NCBI GenBank assembly: GCA_954871525.1
Contig: OX940871.1
Coordinates: 3,720,001-3,784,000 of the forward strand
Direction: 5' to 3'
DNA from: Parietaria judaica
Lineage: Eukaryota; Streptophyta; Magnoliopsida; Rosales; Urticaceae
Length of the DNA stretch: 64,000 bases
Position numbers and translations under genes: made by a program
Notes under the pieces: generated by a model
The model's database searches: none
Told to the model about the DNA's origin: nothing
What the model saw: the letters and a program-made list of their open reading frames with translations, nothing else
Shown: positions 1 to 12,515 of the stretch, in pieces
Layout: every line of letters begins with the position of its first letter
How positions within the stretch are numbered: the stretch's first letter is position 1

Positions 1-89
1 GAAAGACCAAAAATTTTGGTGTCTCGCTGTTTTGTGTTTCGGTTTTAAATGGGTTCTTACTTTGCTTTTACCTGTAAATTATTGTGCAG

Positions 90-1977
90 GCCCAAGCCAA
101 GAAGCTTAGAGCAGAGAAACTCTTATCGAAGATAGAAGCATCAATGATTCCTGCAGGTCCCGACTATGATCAAGAAACAATCACTGATGAAGAACGTGTT
201 ATGTTCCGAAGAGTTGGCTTGCAAATGAAGGCATACTTACCTCTCGGTATGTACTCCTAAGCTCTTTGACGAAAAAAATAACAATTTCCTTAGCTCATCT
301 ATTTCATGTCTTGTGTACTAACTGTTGCGGTTCCAGAATTTTTTTAAAGAGAAAATCATCATTCAAATCTGTATTTGAGCTAGATTATAAGTTATTGACC
401 CTAAATCAGTCAACACATTCTGTGACCTAGGGATTTGTGTATGATCTGTTAATCCAATATGCACAGGAATACGTGGCGTCTTTGACGGTGTTATAGAGAA
501 CATGCATTTGCATTGGAAACACAGAGAGCTCGTAAAGCTAATATCGAAACAGAAGACCCTATCTTTTGTGGAAGAGACAGCCAGATTATTGGAATACGAG
601 AGTGGTGGGATTCTAGTAGCGATAGAGAGAGTCCCAAAAGGGTATGCTCTTATTTACTACCGTGGAAAGAATTACAGGCGGCCCATCACCATCAGGCCGA
701 GAAATCTTTTGACAAAGGCGAAAGCGTTGAAGCGTTCAGTGGCCATCCAACGCCATGAGGTATCTCCCGAAACAGAAAAAATCGAGGTTTTATGACAAAA
801 AATATGCAACCGGTTTTTAAAACTGGTAACGGTTACAATCGGTTCAGATACGATTTTTGTTATGAATCCGGGAAATCCAAAAAATCCAGTTTCTGAGTAC
901 AGATTCGGTCTACACCAGAAACCAGTTACCTTCTACTCCATTTTTGTTTTCAAGGGTTTTATTTTATTTTGTTTATTTAAGATTGGCTTTACACTTGGAA
1001 AACAGGGCTCCATGTCAAACAATTCCGGTTTTTAATTCCTAAAAACCCAAAATCTGATTCCGGCTATCATCTCAAAAATAAAGAATCCGGTCACAGTTTT
1101 AAAATTTCAAAAATAACAGAACCGGGAACCCGGCTACACCCTACTACTTACCATGGAATATATTAATGGTCAATCCTTATCACGTATTCTATGATCTCTC
1201 TGATATTTTGTGTGTGTTGTTGTAGGCTCTCAGTCAGCACATAGCTGATTTGGAAAATACCATTGAGCAAATGACAAGTCAAATGGTAAGTCAAATTACG
1301 CGCGCATAAGTGATTAATAAAGCAAATAAATAAGCATTCATCATTCTGGCGGATTCCCTTGCTGATTGGCTCGATTATGTGCTTCCCTTGAGCTTATTAC
1401 ACGTTAATTGAGGCGTTTCATCTTGATATATCTGCAGAGTTCTTCACAACTTGAAGACGGCGAGGATACCTATAGCTCGGACGAGGATACCTATAACCCG
1501 GATAATGATGTCACAGAAGATTTCGACGTAAGATCTCTCTGTCTAAAAAAGTGAATGAAAAAAAAAATAAAAAAATCTAAAGAAGCTAGGTCGAAACCAA
1601 ATCTAAAACACAATCTGATTTCCCGGAACTTCATTGCAAGGGAACGAATAAATGTACCAATCCTTAAAGAGGCAGTCAAATTTTTCCAAATTACTTCATA
1701 GTCATATAAATTACTTAAAGCATAGTAAACGACTTAAAAAGGGTATATTAGTAAATGATTTGTTTAGGCTTTAGCCTTCCTTCGGTGACGTAATCACCGG
1801 AGTATAGTAGTCTTTAGGGTATCGATTAGGGTTTTATCTATATGATTAGAAGTTCTCCAGTTATGAATCCGAAATTATGTTTATCTCCGGTTTTTCCATT
1901 TGCAGAGTGAAGACGAAGATTCCGAAAATGAGAACGACAGTGACGCAGATAGCGAATGGGAAGACGGTGGTGATTAA
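90..1977 (+). CDS. CFM2: CRM-domain chloroplast group II intron splicing factor, CFM2-like (3' part only)
   Basis: The last five exons of a gene that starts before the window: 90-246, 467-759, 1226-1285, 1438-1527 and 1906-1977. All have GT/AG borders and the frame stays open to TAA at 1975-1977 (223 residues visible). Residues 15-115 form one complete CRM RNA-binding domain: the DEER start, the GIRG loop (GxxG motif) followed by [18 protein letters not shown], then [24 protein letters not shown]. After it come a short basic stretch, a coiled-coil-like [13 protein letters not shown], and a very acidic tail rich in D, E and S. Family knowledge: CFM proteins carry several CRM domains and promote splicing of plastid group II introns. 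The [14 protein letters not shown] region and the LEN-TIEQM tail look most like CFM2, but CFM3 is possible. The targeting peptide and earlier CRM domains lie outside the window. Convergent with the next gene. Confidence 0.85.
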
Positions 1978-2807
1978 GTTGCGCGAATTTGTTACACTAA
2001 ACTAGTGACTTTCATGTAATTCTTTGATTGAATGAGCTAAATTTATTGATTCAGTAACTGTAAAATTATACTTCAAGACCATGGATTTGCAAATACAGAT
2101 TTAGCAAGAACAAGTCAAAGTCAAAACTATTCTTTTTTTTCCTTTCTATGTAAATGTAAAATATGAAACATATTAATTTGACATCAATGTCCTTTGACTT
2201 CTACATGTTGATGGATACCCACTCGAGAATTATAATTTTTGGAATAATGCCTCTATTTTTCAAAAATATTTGACTAGTGTATTAATGATTGTCAATTTTC
2301 TAAATATTTATTTTGCTTTGACCAACTTTAATTCTACAAAATATATGTTCCAACACAAGAAAAATCCTACACCAAAAGTAACTTTAATTGGAGAAGTACA
2401 GAGCTAAAGTAAAATGAAATTGCTGCTAATAATTTTATTTAATATTCAATATTTCTTTATTTTGGCTACGATAGAAGTGTCTAACCAAATCAACATATAG
2501 CATTTAGATCGTTTGATATGATATTTGTTTTCTAAAGGTCTAATTTGCTTGAAAATGTGGGGCATAAACATTAAGTAAAGACAGTATAATGGAAAAAACC
2601 CGCAGTGAACCGGCACCCAAGATACTCGAGAGCGATAGGATACACCGTAGAACTTACAGGCCACTACAACATCAAGTAAAGAATACATCACTGAGATTTC
2701 CGAGTAACAAATACTCGGCAACTTTTTGTCAGCCCGTTTTGTAAGCTCAGGTGTTGCGATTCCGCGGAGTGGTCGGTGAAAGTTCGGCCTCGTTAAACCG
2801 AATATGG
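1978..2807. other. Convergent intergenic spacer
   Basis: AT-rich 3' flanking DNA shared by two genes that meet tail to tail. It must contain both polyadenylation regions. No coding frame or repeat that I can support; open frames here are out of phase with the exons on either side. Confidence 0.6.
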
Positions 2808-5775
2808 TCACTGGCGCAGGATCTGCTGCAGCTGGAGCACTTGATTCCTCTGCTCGGGCGGGAGAAGGTTGATTTGCTCGGACGTGAGGCTCATCACTTG
2901 CTGGAGCAACGCGCTCTCCATCTCTGGGCTCAGCTGCACAATAGAAGCCGAATTCTGAGTCATTTTCTGATGAAAAAATTCTCAAGAATAAGTCAGCTGA
3001 AACCTCAAGGAAACAAACAAAACAAAAAAACTTAACGAAAATCAAGATTTATTTTTCTATATAAACTATAGGAAAGTATTTTCCGTTCAACAATAGCTTT
3101 TATAACACTCGACATGGCAATGGATTTGGGTCGGAACTTAACATGGCGCTCAACGGATTTAAGAAAAAAAACTCCTGGCAAATTTTCTCTAATTTTCAAA
3201 CTAGCAAAAGTATATTTGTTCCTATTCTATTCATTTTCCTAAATTTGTTTTCACTATCTTTATACTCAAGAACTCTAATTTCCAAAGGCCTAGAGCAACA
3301 GAGACGCTACCGATGGGGGCCGAGCAGGCTGATTTCCAGGGCCCATCGGTCCTGGAACCAATGGCGGCGGCCCTGAGAGCTGTGGCAGTGTTGGATTTTC
3401 TTTTGGACCCGACATCCATGACGATCCTCTGTCCACTTGCATGGAGCTTCCGCCTTGACCATTAAATTCCGTTCCTAACTGCATTCCTCCCGGCTGAGAA
3501 TATAGCACGAATTAGCCATACACAAAAAATCCGATCAGGAAAAAATGTGACAACTTAGGTCATAATTAAAACGCCGGATGATGAAACGCGATTTTTTGTT
3601 TTAAATAAAGACGCACCTGATAAAGAGACTGTGGAGGTGGCTGATTTTGAAGCGGGAGCTGTGAATGAGGAAAAGGACCCATGTTCGGTGGTTTATTGCT
3701 CGCCTGCTATTTTATGTTACAAAGAGATTAGTCCAGTCAATCACGAGCAATATTAAAGTGGAAAAAAGAAAACGTTTTCTTACATGAAACGGAGGAGGCT
3801 GAGAATGATGCTGTGGAGGAGCATTTCCGTGTTGGTAATTGATATTACCAACCATTTGCGGAGGTGGAGGAGGAGGAAACTGGTGTTGGAAAGACGCCAT
3901 CGAAGAAGTCGGTCGCGGCTGTGGAGGCAGCGGTGGCTGCAATGGCATGTGGTGCATCGGGCCTGTGGAGATCTGAGGTTGATGATGAGGCGGTGGTTGT
4001 GAAGAAGGATGATGATGTGGAATCGGAATCTGAGGGGGTTGCGAAACAGGCGCTTGGTTTAATTGGGGTATCGAATGGGGATTAGGGTTTTGTGGTGTCT
4101 TTAGAGGCAAAGGCTGCGGTTGTGTATTAATGCCAGGAATCACCGTATTAGAAGGAATTGAGGAGTTGGGAGGCCCTTTTTGGTCTTTTACCGCTGGCCC
4201 GGAAAATGATTGATGCTGAACCGTCAGCTGCTGGGAACGTTGTGTTGGTTGCGATGGTGGTGGCTGGATGTTTGGAACCTAAAACCATACGAATTAAATC
4301 AGCATTACAAGTAGAATATCCGAATTCCGAAGTTCAATATAAAAAGAAAAATATACATGTGATTGGCAGAAATCTCAGTTCAACCATGCTCATCAAAACT
4401 TTATTTTGATGCATTTTGTCCCCCTGAAGTTTCAATTTGATTCGGAATACCCCTTCTCAGTTTTAAAATTAATAAACTTTGTTAATTATATAACTTCATT
4501 ATTAAGAAAAAATTAAAAAATTCTCCCTTTATGTCAGTGTATTATTACTAGTAAAATTCCCTTAATTACGTCACTATGCTGTTTTTATCAACTTCATAAC
4601 ACAAAAAAGGTCTTATTCTGCACCAAAATGAGAATTTAGGGGGTAACCTGCACCAATTAAAGTTCAAAAGGGTCCACCACGGAGTAAATTTGTGGGGGAA
4701 TTACTACGAATAACTAAAACAATAACAGCGAACATTGAAGGGAATGATAGTATACCGCTTGAGGAGGCTGCACCATTCCAAGCATTATTTGGGCCTGAAG
4801 AAACAAATAATGTTATGGAGAAAGTTCATATGAAACAGCATTGTCAGCAAGCGTTTCGGTGAATCACGTAGAGAACATCTTAGAAACTAAGAGAACATCA
4901 AAGTAACTGCAGAACTTCTGCCCAAGAGTCGGTTTTTGAGATGAAATTGTTGAAAGATTATATGATGAAATTGGTTCTTGGGTTCTAATTTCATATTTCT
5001 AATCAGTTTTTAGTGACTAATTCTCCTCTTTGCAAAGATGTTTATAAAATCACAAACACAATCAGCTACCAAAGCATAAGAGAACATTATCGTAAGGAAC
5101 TGATTCATCCGAGAAACGAAGGGCTGAGGAATCAGCCGTCGTTACTCAATTGTTAAGCAGTCGTTAGTCAATTATTAAGCAATTCCACAATCGAAATGCG
5201 CTCCCCTTCTCACGATCGAGAAACAGAACTGATTAATCCGAGATACGAAACTCATTTATGCTCCAAAATCCCAAAATATCAATCAATAATTAAGCAATTC
5301 CGCGACCGAAACACACGCCCGACCCAAACAAATCGCTCATAACACTAACTTCACAAAACCAGTAGGCCAATGAAAGCTTGAAACTTCAAATGAACAAAGA
5401 TTATTACGCTTGAATGAAGACAATTCATCAAATTTCAAAAACAAATTCCTCAAGAAATCGAAAACCTGAACTTCGAGCGAAAGTGGAAGAAGGAAAAAAA
5501 AAACCTGGAAAAGAGCTTTCGTGAGGGGCGGATTCTGGATGAGGATCTGCCTGGCTTGGTGCCGGTTCTGCTCGATCAGCGTCTGCAATTGAGCGATAGA
5601 AAATCTAAGTTCGACCGAACAACGAAGAAAGGAACACGAAGTGATAACAATCGAGAACGGAAATGGCGATCGAAATGGGAACCTTCATCTGAGACATGAT
5701 GTCGTAGAGCTGGTTCTTGGACATTCCGGCGAGGTTCGCCGGCAAGCCATCGTCGGTGACATGCCTTCCCGCCAT
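2808..5775 (-). CDS. ESP1: CstF64-like 3'-end processing protein without RRM (ESP1-like)
   Basis: Seven exons read from the minus strand: 5683-5775, 5505-5582, 4756-4794, 3784-4278, 3617-3703, 3311-3493 and 2808-2966, all joined in phase 0, giving 377 residues. Residues 1-70 are a CstF64 hinge-type domain (GLPANLAGMSKNQLYDIMSQM, then TLIEQNRHQARQILIQNPPLTK and AQIMLGMVQPPQ), which in this family binds CstF77/symplekin. Residues 71-325 are a low-complexity linker rich in P, Q, H and N. Residues 330-377 match the CstF64 C-terminal helical domain (LSPEMESALLQQVMSL, LPPEQRNQVLQLQQILRQ). There is no RRM before the hinge: the start ATG is only a few residues upstream of it. Plants have such an RRM-less paralogue, ESP1, linked to RNA silencing and 3'-end formation. 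The RRM-bearing CSTF64 is a less likely identity. Nuclear location is inferred. Confidence 0.9.
4415..4680. mobile_element. Small MITE-like inverted repeat in an ESP1-like intron
   Basis: The left arm (about 4417-4452, reading GTCCCCCTGAAGTTTCAATT and on to a TACCCC) and the reverse complement of the right arm (about 4640-4676) align at roughly two thirds of positions, including TGAA.TTT.AATT and TACCCC. The interior is AT-rich and non-coding. It lies inside the intron 4279-4755 and does not touch exons. No clean target duplication was found, so class is open. Confidence 0.45.
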
Positions 5776-6398
5776 TCTCAGAGATCACTCAGATTGAAAT
5801 TGCCGAGCTTCTAGGGTTTCAAATTGATTTGGGGTTTATTTATTTTTTAAATATTTGCGGCAAAAGTATCATACTTTAAAGTTGATGGCATATTTCAAAT
5901 TATTTTGTATTGGCAATAGTTCCAAAATGCACAATAAGTGCAACAAATGTTAGTTTATCCCGCTAAAGAGACGTGTCATGCCATCTCTCTTTTTTCTCCT
6001 CTTTCGCCGTGCTCATTCAGCTAACAGTTGGTATCACTTATTTGACGATTTAAGTACTTAAATTTAAATTAGTATTATTCATTAACGATATAAGTAATTA
6101 AGTTATTATTATCTATGTTAAATACGAGAAAATTATTAAATTTTTAATTATATTTATTTACACACATTTACATAAAAAAAAAGTTGGAGAGAAACTACTC
6201 AAGTTATTACAACATGTAATGTAACATAAAATAACATTATTACGTTATATATTTAGTGGGTAATTTTCAGAATTATTCATATATTTTTTTATGTTAGTTA
6301 AAATATCTAGCTGCCTAAAATAATAAGAAAATCTTAAATAATGTCTAATTTCAATCGCATCGAGATTAATTAGACATTTATACGGACTCGAAACTCTA

Positions 6399-6478
<80 letters not shown>

Positions 6479-6860
6479 GGAACCGAAATTCAGGGTTTTT
6501 TTCTTAAATTTATAGATAGCGAACGAAATCTCATACATATCACATCGACAATGACGAGAAACGGGTTTCGAAAGTCAATACAATTTCGAAGAAATCAGCT
6601 AGCTAGAACTGAAATACAAGTTAAGGAACTAAAGTACTAGACATGAACTAGAAAACTATTAAAGGCCATTTTTTTTAACCTAATACACGAAGTCACATAC
6701 TTCGAAAGGTCCCAATACGTCACTCCTGGTTTACCCTTCGAAGCTATACATATTATTGTACACAAGATGATCATCATACAAACTCTACACATTTCGTCAG
6801 CTATATCTACACATTGTAAACATAGTATTAGGGTTTTGAAAGACTACTCGTCTCTCTTCA
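5776..6860. other. Spacer between the ESP1-like promoter and the NAC 3' end
   Basis: The part next to 5776 should hold the 5' UTR and promoter of the ESP1-like gene; the part next to 6860 is the 3' flank of the NAC gene. AT-rich, with one long dinucleotide run listed separately. No gene seen. Confidence 0.5.
6401..6477. repeat. (AT)n microsatellite
   Basis: About 38 uninterrupted AT units. The repeated Tyr-Ile frame across it is a by-product of the dinucleotide and not a protein. Confidence 0.97.
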
Positions 6861-9226
6861 TCACCAAATGGAGTCCAAGCTGAATGGTTGCTCCGGCGGT
6901 GGCTGCTCCGATGCTGCGTTAGTGTTGATCTTTGGCGACGAAGTCGAAGACGAGGCTAAGTGGGAAACCGGCGCCCCTTGTGCCATGTTATTATACGATA
7001 CGAAATTCTCGTTCCCAAACCCTAGTAAATCTCTCTGCTGCTGGTGATAAATATTGCTATTGCTAGGGTTGTTTCGGAGCTGCAAGGCCTTGAGAAGGAG
7101 AGAGTTCATCGAAAGGCTCGGATTCAGAAGATTCGAAGGCCACGACGAGAGCGAGGGAAGAGAGTTTGTCCAGTTCAGATTATTATTGTTCAAGTTCATC
7201 ATGTTTGCGAGGTTGATATTGTTCTCGTTTGACATGAAACCTTGCGCGGATAAGTTGTTAGCAACGTAATGATCGGTCGACGAGTTTGCCACGCAGTTGA
7301 GATTCGGAAGGTCGAAGTCTCCGAGCTCGGTCGTGTCGTACGGCGATTCAATTGACGGCTCGCGCGAGGACGGGGTTTGCTGTGGCCTTTTTGCCGCAGC
7401 ACACTTCTGGAAAACCCTACAAACCACCCATTCTTCCTACATAAAATAAAAAAGTCAAACATTCAAAGTCGGCATCTACTAAGAAAATAGAGAAACGAGA
7501 CAAAATAATAATTTGTATGGCTCGTTTATATTTTATCTCGTAAGAGTTCATCTCAAAATCAAATTACTGAAAGAATAGTAATCCTTGATGGTATAAACAT
7601 TAATGCATATATCTTCGTTAATTTCTTTGACGCGGGGTAGGCTCTTTTGAGTCACGTTGAGTCGAATTAGTTTTTTTTTTTTTTTTTGAAACGATGTTAA
7701 GTATCATGAAGTTCTATCTAAAGTCGGTCGCAATGAGATAAACAACTAATTATGACATTTTAAATCTTTTATAAGTAAAAAATATTATATATATATATAA
7801 CTCATATACTACTACTGCAAATTTAAGAATTGAGTATATATAATAACTATGAACTGCTTTAATTTTCGCATAATCAATCGATGAAAAATAAGAATGTCGA
7901 ACTATAAATTATACATTGTAATGTAAGAAGATATCATGAACGGGAAATGTGTTCCATAGACGTTACAAAAACTCATTGACTTGAACCCGGGTTGAGCGTT
8001 TTTCAAATTTTTGTATGTAGATTAATTTATTATTGCTTGATATTTTTATCGAGAAAAATTTAGTTCAAAATACTTAACCAACTGAAATAGTTTGAAATGA
8101 CATGTTGATTACACCTCTCTATACATGCATATACATTAAGATTTCGTAATTTAATCGTTTTAAACAAACATTTTAATATCTATTAATTTTATTAGAAGTA
8201 TATACCTTGGAGTGCTTGAAAGGGTGCTTGTTCTCAAGCCTGTATTCATGCATAACCCAGTTGCTCTTTTCCCCCTTGGGAGCCCTCCCTTTGTAGAACA
8301 CGAGAGTCTTCTTCATGCCGATGATCACGCCCGCGCGAAGGATCTCCTTGTCTTTCCCCGTCGTTTTCCAATACCCGGCTTCGGTGGCTCGATTCGTACG
8401 GAGCCCCGTCGGATACTTTCGATCCTTCAAGCTGAAAAAGTACCACTCCTTCTCCCCCATGGAAGCTTTATCTACACATCAAAATTGATACATATTTTCA
8501 ATTTTGAAGCTCTAATGTTCTTCCTGGTCAACTATTTGTGCAACATTATTTTTAGATAATTTAATTACGTGTTGTTCTTTTATATATATAACCATAAATA
8601 CCAAACTATTTTCTATATAGTTTTAATTAGCAAGTTGCCAAAAAAAAGTCCACTGTTTTCTCTTTCCATGGAAATCCTCAAAACAAATATGGAGGAGAAA
8701 AAAATTAGCAATCACAAAAGAAAAAAAGTGATAATAAGGGGTATTCTTATAGAAATATACATTAGAAGAAGAAAAAATTACACAAATGGCCGGCCCAAGC
8801 TAAGTTTTCTTTGACATTTTCCGAATCCAGCCAAACAAAACTTTTTGGAAAAAAAAAATTATCGATTCGGAAAAATAGGGCTAAAATAATCCGGAAAGCT
8901 AAAACCGGGAACAAGGTCACGGCCGGATTTTATTTCCTCGGCTTTTTTATATATAAAAACCCCGAGTGTTGATCTGGCACCGGGATTATTGATCAAGGAA
9001 ACATGCAATATTTAGGTCAAAACCCTTCATCTAAAAAAACAATTACAACAAGAGAAAAGAGAACAAGTCTACCTGGGAGATCCCAAGGCTCACACTTGTT
9101 GAGATCAACAACTGCAACGGCCTTCGCCGTGAAGCTCGGGTCCGAAACTTTCCGAGCCAAGTACGAACTGATCAGTTCTTCGTCGGTCGGGTGGAACCTG
9201 AATCCGGGCGGAAGATTCTCGCCCAT
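6861..9226 (-). CDS. NAC058: NAC transcription factor, NAM subgroup, NAC058-like
   Basis: Three exons: 9073-9226, 8206-8471 and 6861-7436, giving 331 residues. The NAC DNA-binding domain spans residues 5-150: subdomain [16 protein letters not shown] around [10 protein letters not shown] around [20 protein letters not shown] with [17 protein letters not shown] around [16 protein letters not shown] then WVMHEYRL, and E ending [11 protein letters not shown]. Exon borders fall at the two places usual for NAC genes. For exon 2 I chose the acceptor before AT-AAA-GCT-TCC, which gives [13 protein letters not shown] and the normal family spacing; the alternative AG five bases further in would lose two residues. 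The C-terminal half is a Ser/Asn-rich activation region with [13 protein letters not shown] and a final LDSIW, which I recall from NAC058, a regulator linked to suberin. That orthology is from memory. I saw no miR164 target site in exon 3. Confidence 0.93.
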
Positions 9227-11145
9227 GCTGCCGGGATCTCTTGCTCTTTTGCGATCTTTCTCTGAATCAAAGAGCTTGCCAATTATGAAAACTGAAACTC
9301 ATTAGGGTTAGTATTCGTCCCAATGTACGGTATTAAATGGCCTTTGGTTTATATTAATTAATAACATCTATGATTCAAGGCTTCAACAAGAAGCTGTCGT
9401 AACCATATAATATATAGTTTTTAAAATAAAATGACAAATTAAACTTTATTCTCATAGCTACGAGCTAACGCATTGACAAAGATGGTTTGCACACGCCACA
9501 AAATTACGAAAATACCCCCCTAGGGTTTGATTTAACCCAGAGAAACAAAACACCTGTAGCATTGACTTGGTGAAGGTTTTGGTTCGAATTCAAAGCAGAT
9601 ATGGAAAACTCTATTTGGATCAGTTTTATTCATGAGATATATTATTCTAATAATTATATATAATTGTTTTCATATAGTTTCTTTCTTGTATGGTCTCGTC
9701 CAACTACTTTCACCCATTTTCACCCACCAAACCCTAGGATTTGCATGTCTCTCTCACGCTAGGCCAATCAGAACAAACGCATCTTATTATGATCCTTTCA
9801 ATTAAATCACTCCTCATATATAGTCGCTATCAATGTATGTACGTGTGTGTCACATATTACACACTTACAAAAGAATTTAAATATGTGACATAAATATTAG
9901 AGGGACTAAACATTAAATAAATTAAATTAAATTAAAAAAATAAAAATAAAAAAACCTGGAACCGAATTTATCCGGGATTTTTTTATTTTTATTGTGGTAA
10001 AAAAATAAAAATAAAAAAACCTGGAACCGAATTAAATAAATAAAGTTTTTTTTTTTTTTGTTAACTCCCTGCCTTGAAGTAGCGACATATGATTTGTGCA
10101 TTTTCGCTTCTTTTGATCAAGTTTTCATTCTTTTTTACCACGTACGTCACAACATGTATGGCGACCTATATGTTTTGGCTACGTGTTGTGGACCTATATG
10201 TTTAGGCTACAATAGCTCATATGTACGCAGTATCAAAAAGTGAAAACATGGACAAATCGTAAGTCGCTACATGTAGAAAAGAAAAAAAATTAGTTTTGCC
10301 AAGAGATGGTAGTATTGGATTAACCATGGAAAGGGTCAAAGGTCTTTTGTGAGTGATGAAGTTGTATTATGATACACTACTTAATGGTGAGAGGAGAAGA
10401 GTTACTAGGATCGAGGAGTGGTTAAAAAATGGTTACCAACCCGCACGACTGTCTCGGCGTTGAGCATTGTCTTCGAAGCTTCTCTTAAATTCAATCCTAA
10501 CAACATCTCCCAATCTATGCTCATTCGTACTTGTTGTACCATGCATATATATTATTATTATTAACCATGTTTCTAGAAACAACATATACTACTCTCTCTC
10601 ATGGTTTATATTTATTTTAGGTAACTTCTCATTTTGTCCATCTAGCCAAATCTCTATAAACGTGTCGCCATTCTAAAATGTGGCATAATTCTTATCATTT
10701 GTTATTGTGGTTTTAAATTCATACATAATTAGTATATTTTAACATAAACTATATTGATTTTGTGAATCTAAAACGATCGAAGGTAAATCCCGGGCCGAAT
10801 GAAGATCGGAACATTTATGTTCCTAATTCTTATCATTAGGAATTGCATTTTACTTAAGTTGTACAGCTAGTCGGACCATATGTTTCAACTGATATTAAGC
10901 AGGGAGTATTTATATATGTTTTATTAGTTATATGTGAAACTCAAATAAATATAATGTATCATGTTGTGATTTTTATCGCGGAATAAAGTATTTGGGTACG
11001 TAAGGCCCCCGTAAAATAGGATATCAATAAAAGTATCACAAATCGAGTTAAAAAATATCATGTGTCAAGTCTCTTTACTAGCTCATAGTCGTACGTATTT
11101 GTTAGCGTACTATTACCGATCGATAACAGAATTTCACATCACTAA
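9227..11145. other. NAC upstream region and spacer
   Basis: Presumed promoter of the NAC gene followed by AT-rich spacer. It contains transposon-derived inverted segments listed separately. Short open frames at 10058-10243, 10467-10676 and 11060-11329 show no family resemblance. Confidence 0.5.
9889..10035. repeat. Fragment of an hAT-related end, inverted relative to 11253-11346
   Basis: The reverse complement of 9889-9985 matches 11253-11346, which lies inside the hAT element. Shared features are AATATTTATGT next to a TTTAGTCCCTCT core, an AT-rich stretch, CCTGGAACCGAATTTATCCGGG and T/A runs. A second partial copy of AAAAAACCTGGAACCGAATT follows at about 10000-10035. This looks like a truncated relative of the neighbouring element in the opposite orientation. 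Confidence 0.7.
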
Positions 11146-12323
11146 CATTCATCTAGTCCCCAAAAACCGAGAGCCTTTAAGCACACCGGTCGGACAAAAA
11201 AAAATGCCGCCCAAAACCCGGACCCGGATTTATCCGGTTCCGGAAAAAAAAATCCCGGATAAATTCGGTTCCAGGTTTTTTTATTTTTATTTTTTTAATT
11301 TAATTTATTTTATTTTATTTAATGTTTAGTCCCTCTAATATTTATGTTGTTTAGTTGTTCAAATATAACATTTTGGTACTTATACCTAAGTTCGGTTTTA
11401 AAAATAATAAAAGTTTAAATTCTTAAGTTATTTATGTGTTTGAATATTTATTTAGAAACAAACATGAATTAAATAAAAATTAAAGTATACAACGAAAAAT
11501 AAAAATAAAAATGCATTTTTATTCAACAAAACAAGCTCAAGATCGGATTCGGATTCAGATAGGAACATACAAGTACAACGGTAAAACAATACAAGTTACA
11601 AAGGCGTAATACAACAAGAAAAAAGAACAACTAAGAAGGAATTACACTTGAATATTCGCAAAGTAACTCGCCATTTCTTTGTCCACCATATCATTTTCTT
11701 GTTGTCGTTGGTTGGCCATAATCCAATCTCTCGAAAGCATAAGGATCTCGACCATTCTTGCCGCCGTTGACTTGCGACGAGGCTCTAACAACCTTCCGGC
11801 CAATGAGAACGCCGCCTCCGATGATACCGTTGAGACCGGGATTGTGAGAATGTCCCGAGCTAACATGGATAAAACCGGATACTCAGATTGGTTCATGTGC
11901 CACCATTTAAGGATGTCAAGGCCTTCATCCGGACACGGTGTTGGAGGAAGGTTGCAGTACCGGACGTACTCGTCGATGGATTTGCGACGACGACGTCGAC
12001 CAGGAACACGAGAGCCTGAACTTCCGCTTGCTTGTGAACCCGGTGAAGAAGACGTGACGCCGCCGCCTTGCCCGAGGGACGTAAGGTTGTAGAATAACCG
12101 GTGATTGTACATGTATGGTGAACCGGCCCCGCGTCCGCCCTATATTGAAAAGATAAAAAAAAACATTTAGAGTGTTAATAAATTAAATGAGTAAATTAAG
12201 AAATTAAAAATTATAATAAAAAATTACCTGAGTTTGTTGTTGTTGCGGATTCGTTTCATCCATCTGATCTTCAACCTCGGTAAATATTCGCTCGTACTCT
12301 TGGTAAAGTTCCTTCATCTTTTG

Positions 12324-12515
12324 ATCCGCGTCGAAGTAATTGTCCGTCATGTAGGGCTCCCCCGTCATATTTTGCATCGCTTGTAAGACATCCTGCAATT
12401 GAGAAAGTTTAAGCGTCGGATCTACGATAACCGCGGCACAATATAAAAACGGGAGCCTTTCAGAACTCCAATAAGTCTGGAGTTCTACATGACGGACAAT
12501 TACTTCGACGCGGAT
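12324..12515. repeat. 31-bp perfect inverted repeat at a deletion junction in the transposase
   Basis: 12324-12354 and 12485-12515 are exact reverse complements (31 of 31), 130 bp apart. One copy is the sense coding segment YMTDNYFDAD; the other is its antisense, read as VIRVEVIVRHVEL, placed between the BED finger and the distal domain. Next to it is a small 8-bp hairpin (GAACTCCA...TGGAGTTC, about 12453-12485). Confidence 0.9.

Noticed and set aside
800..1140. Possible transposon piece in the CFM-like intron (CCGG-rich, ending CGGCTACACCCTACT)
   Set aside because: I could find only one plausible end and no matching inverted end or target duplication.
2446..3045. 199-codon minus-strand frame
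   Set aside because: It overlaps the last exon of the ESP1-like gene in a different frame and runs through intron and 3' flank.
6245..6538. Protein with a long Tyr-Ile repeat
   Set aside because: It comes from the (AT)n microsatellite.
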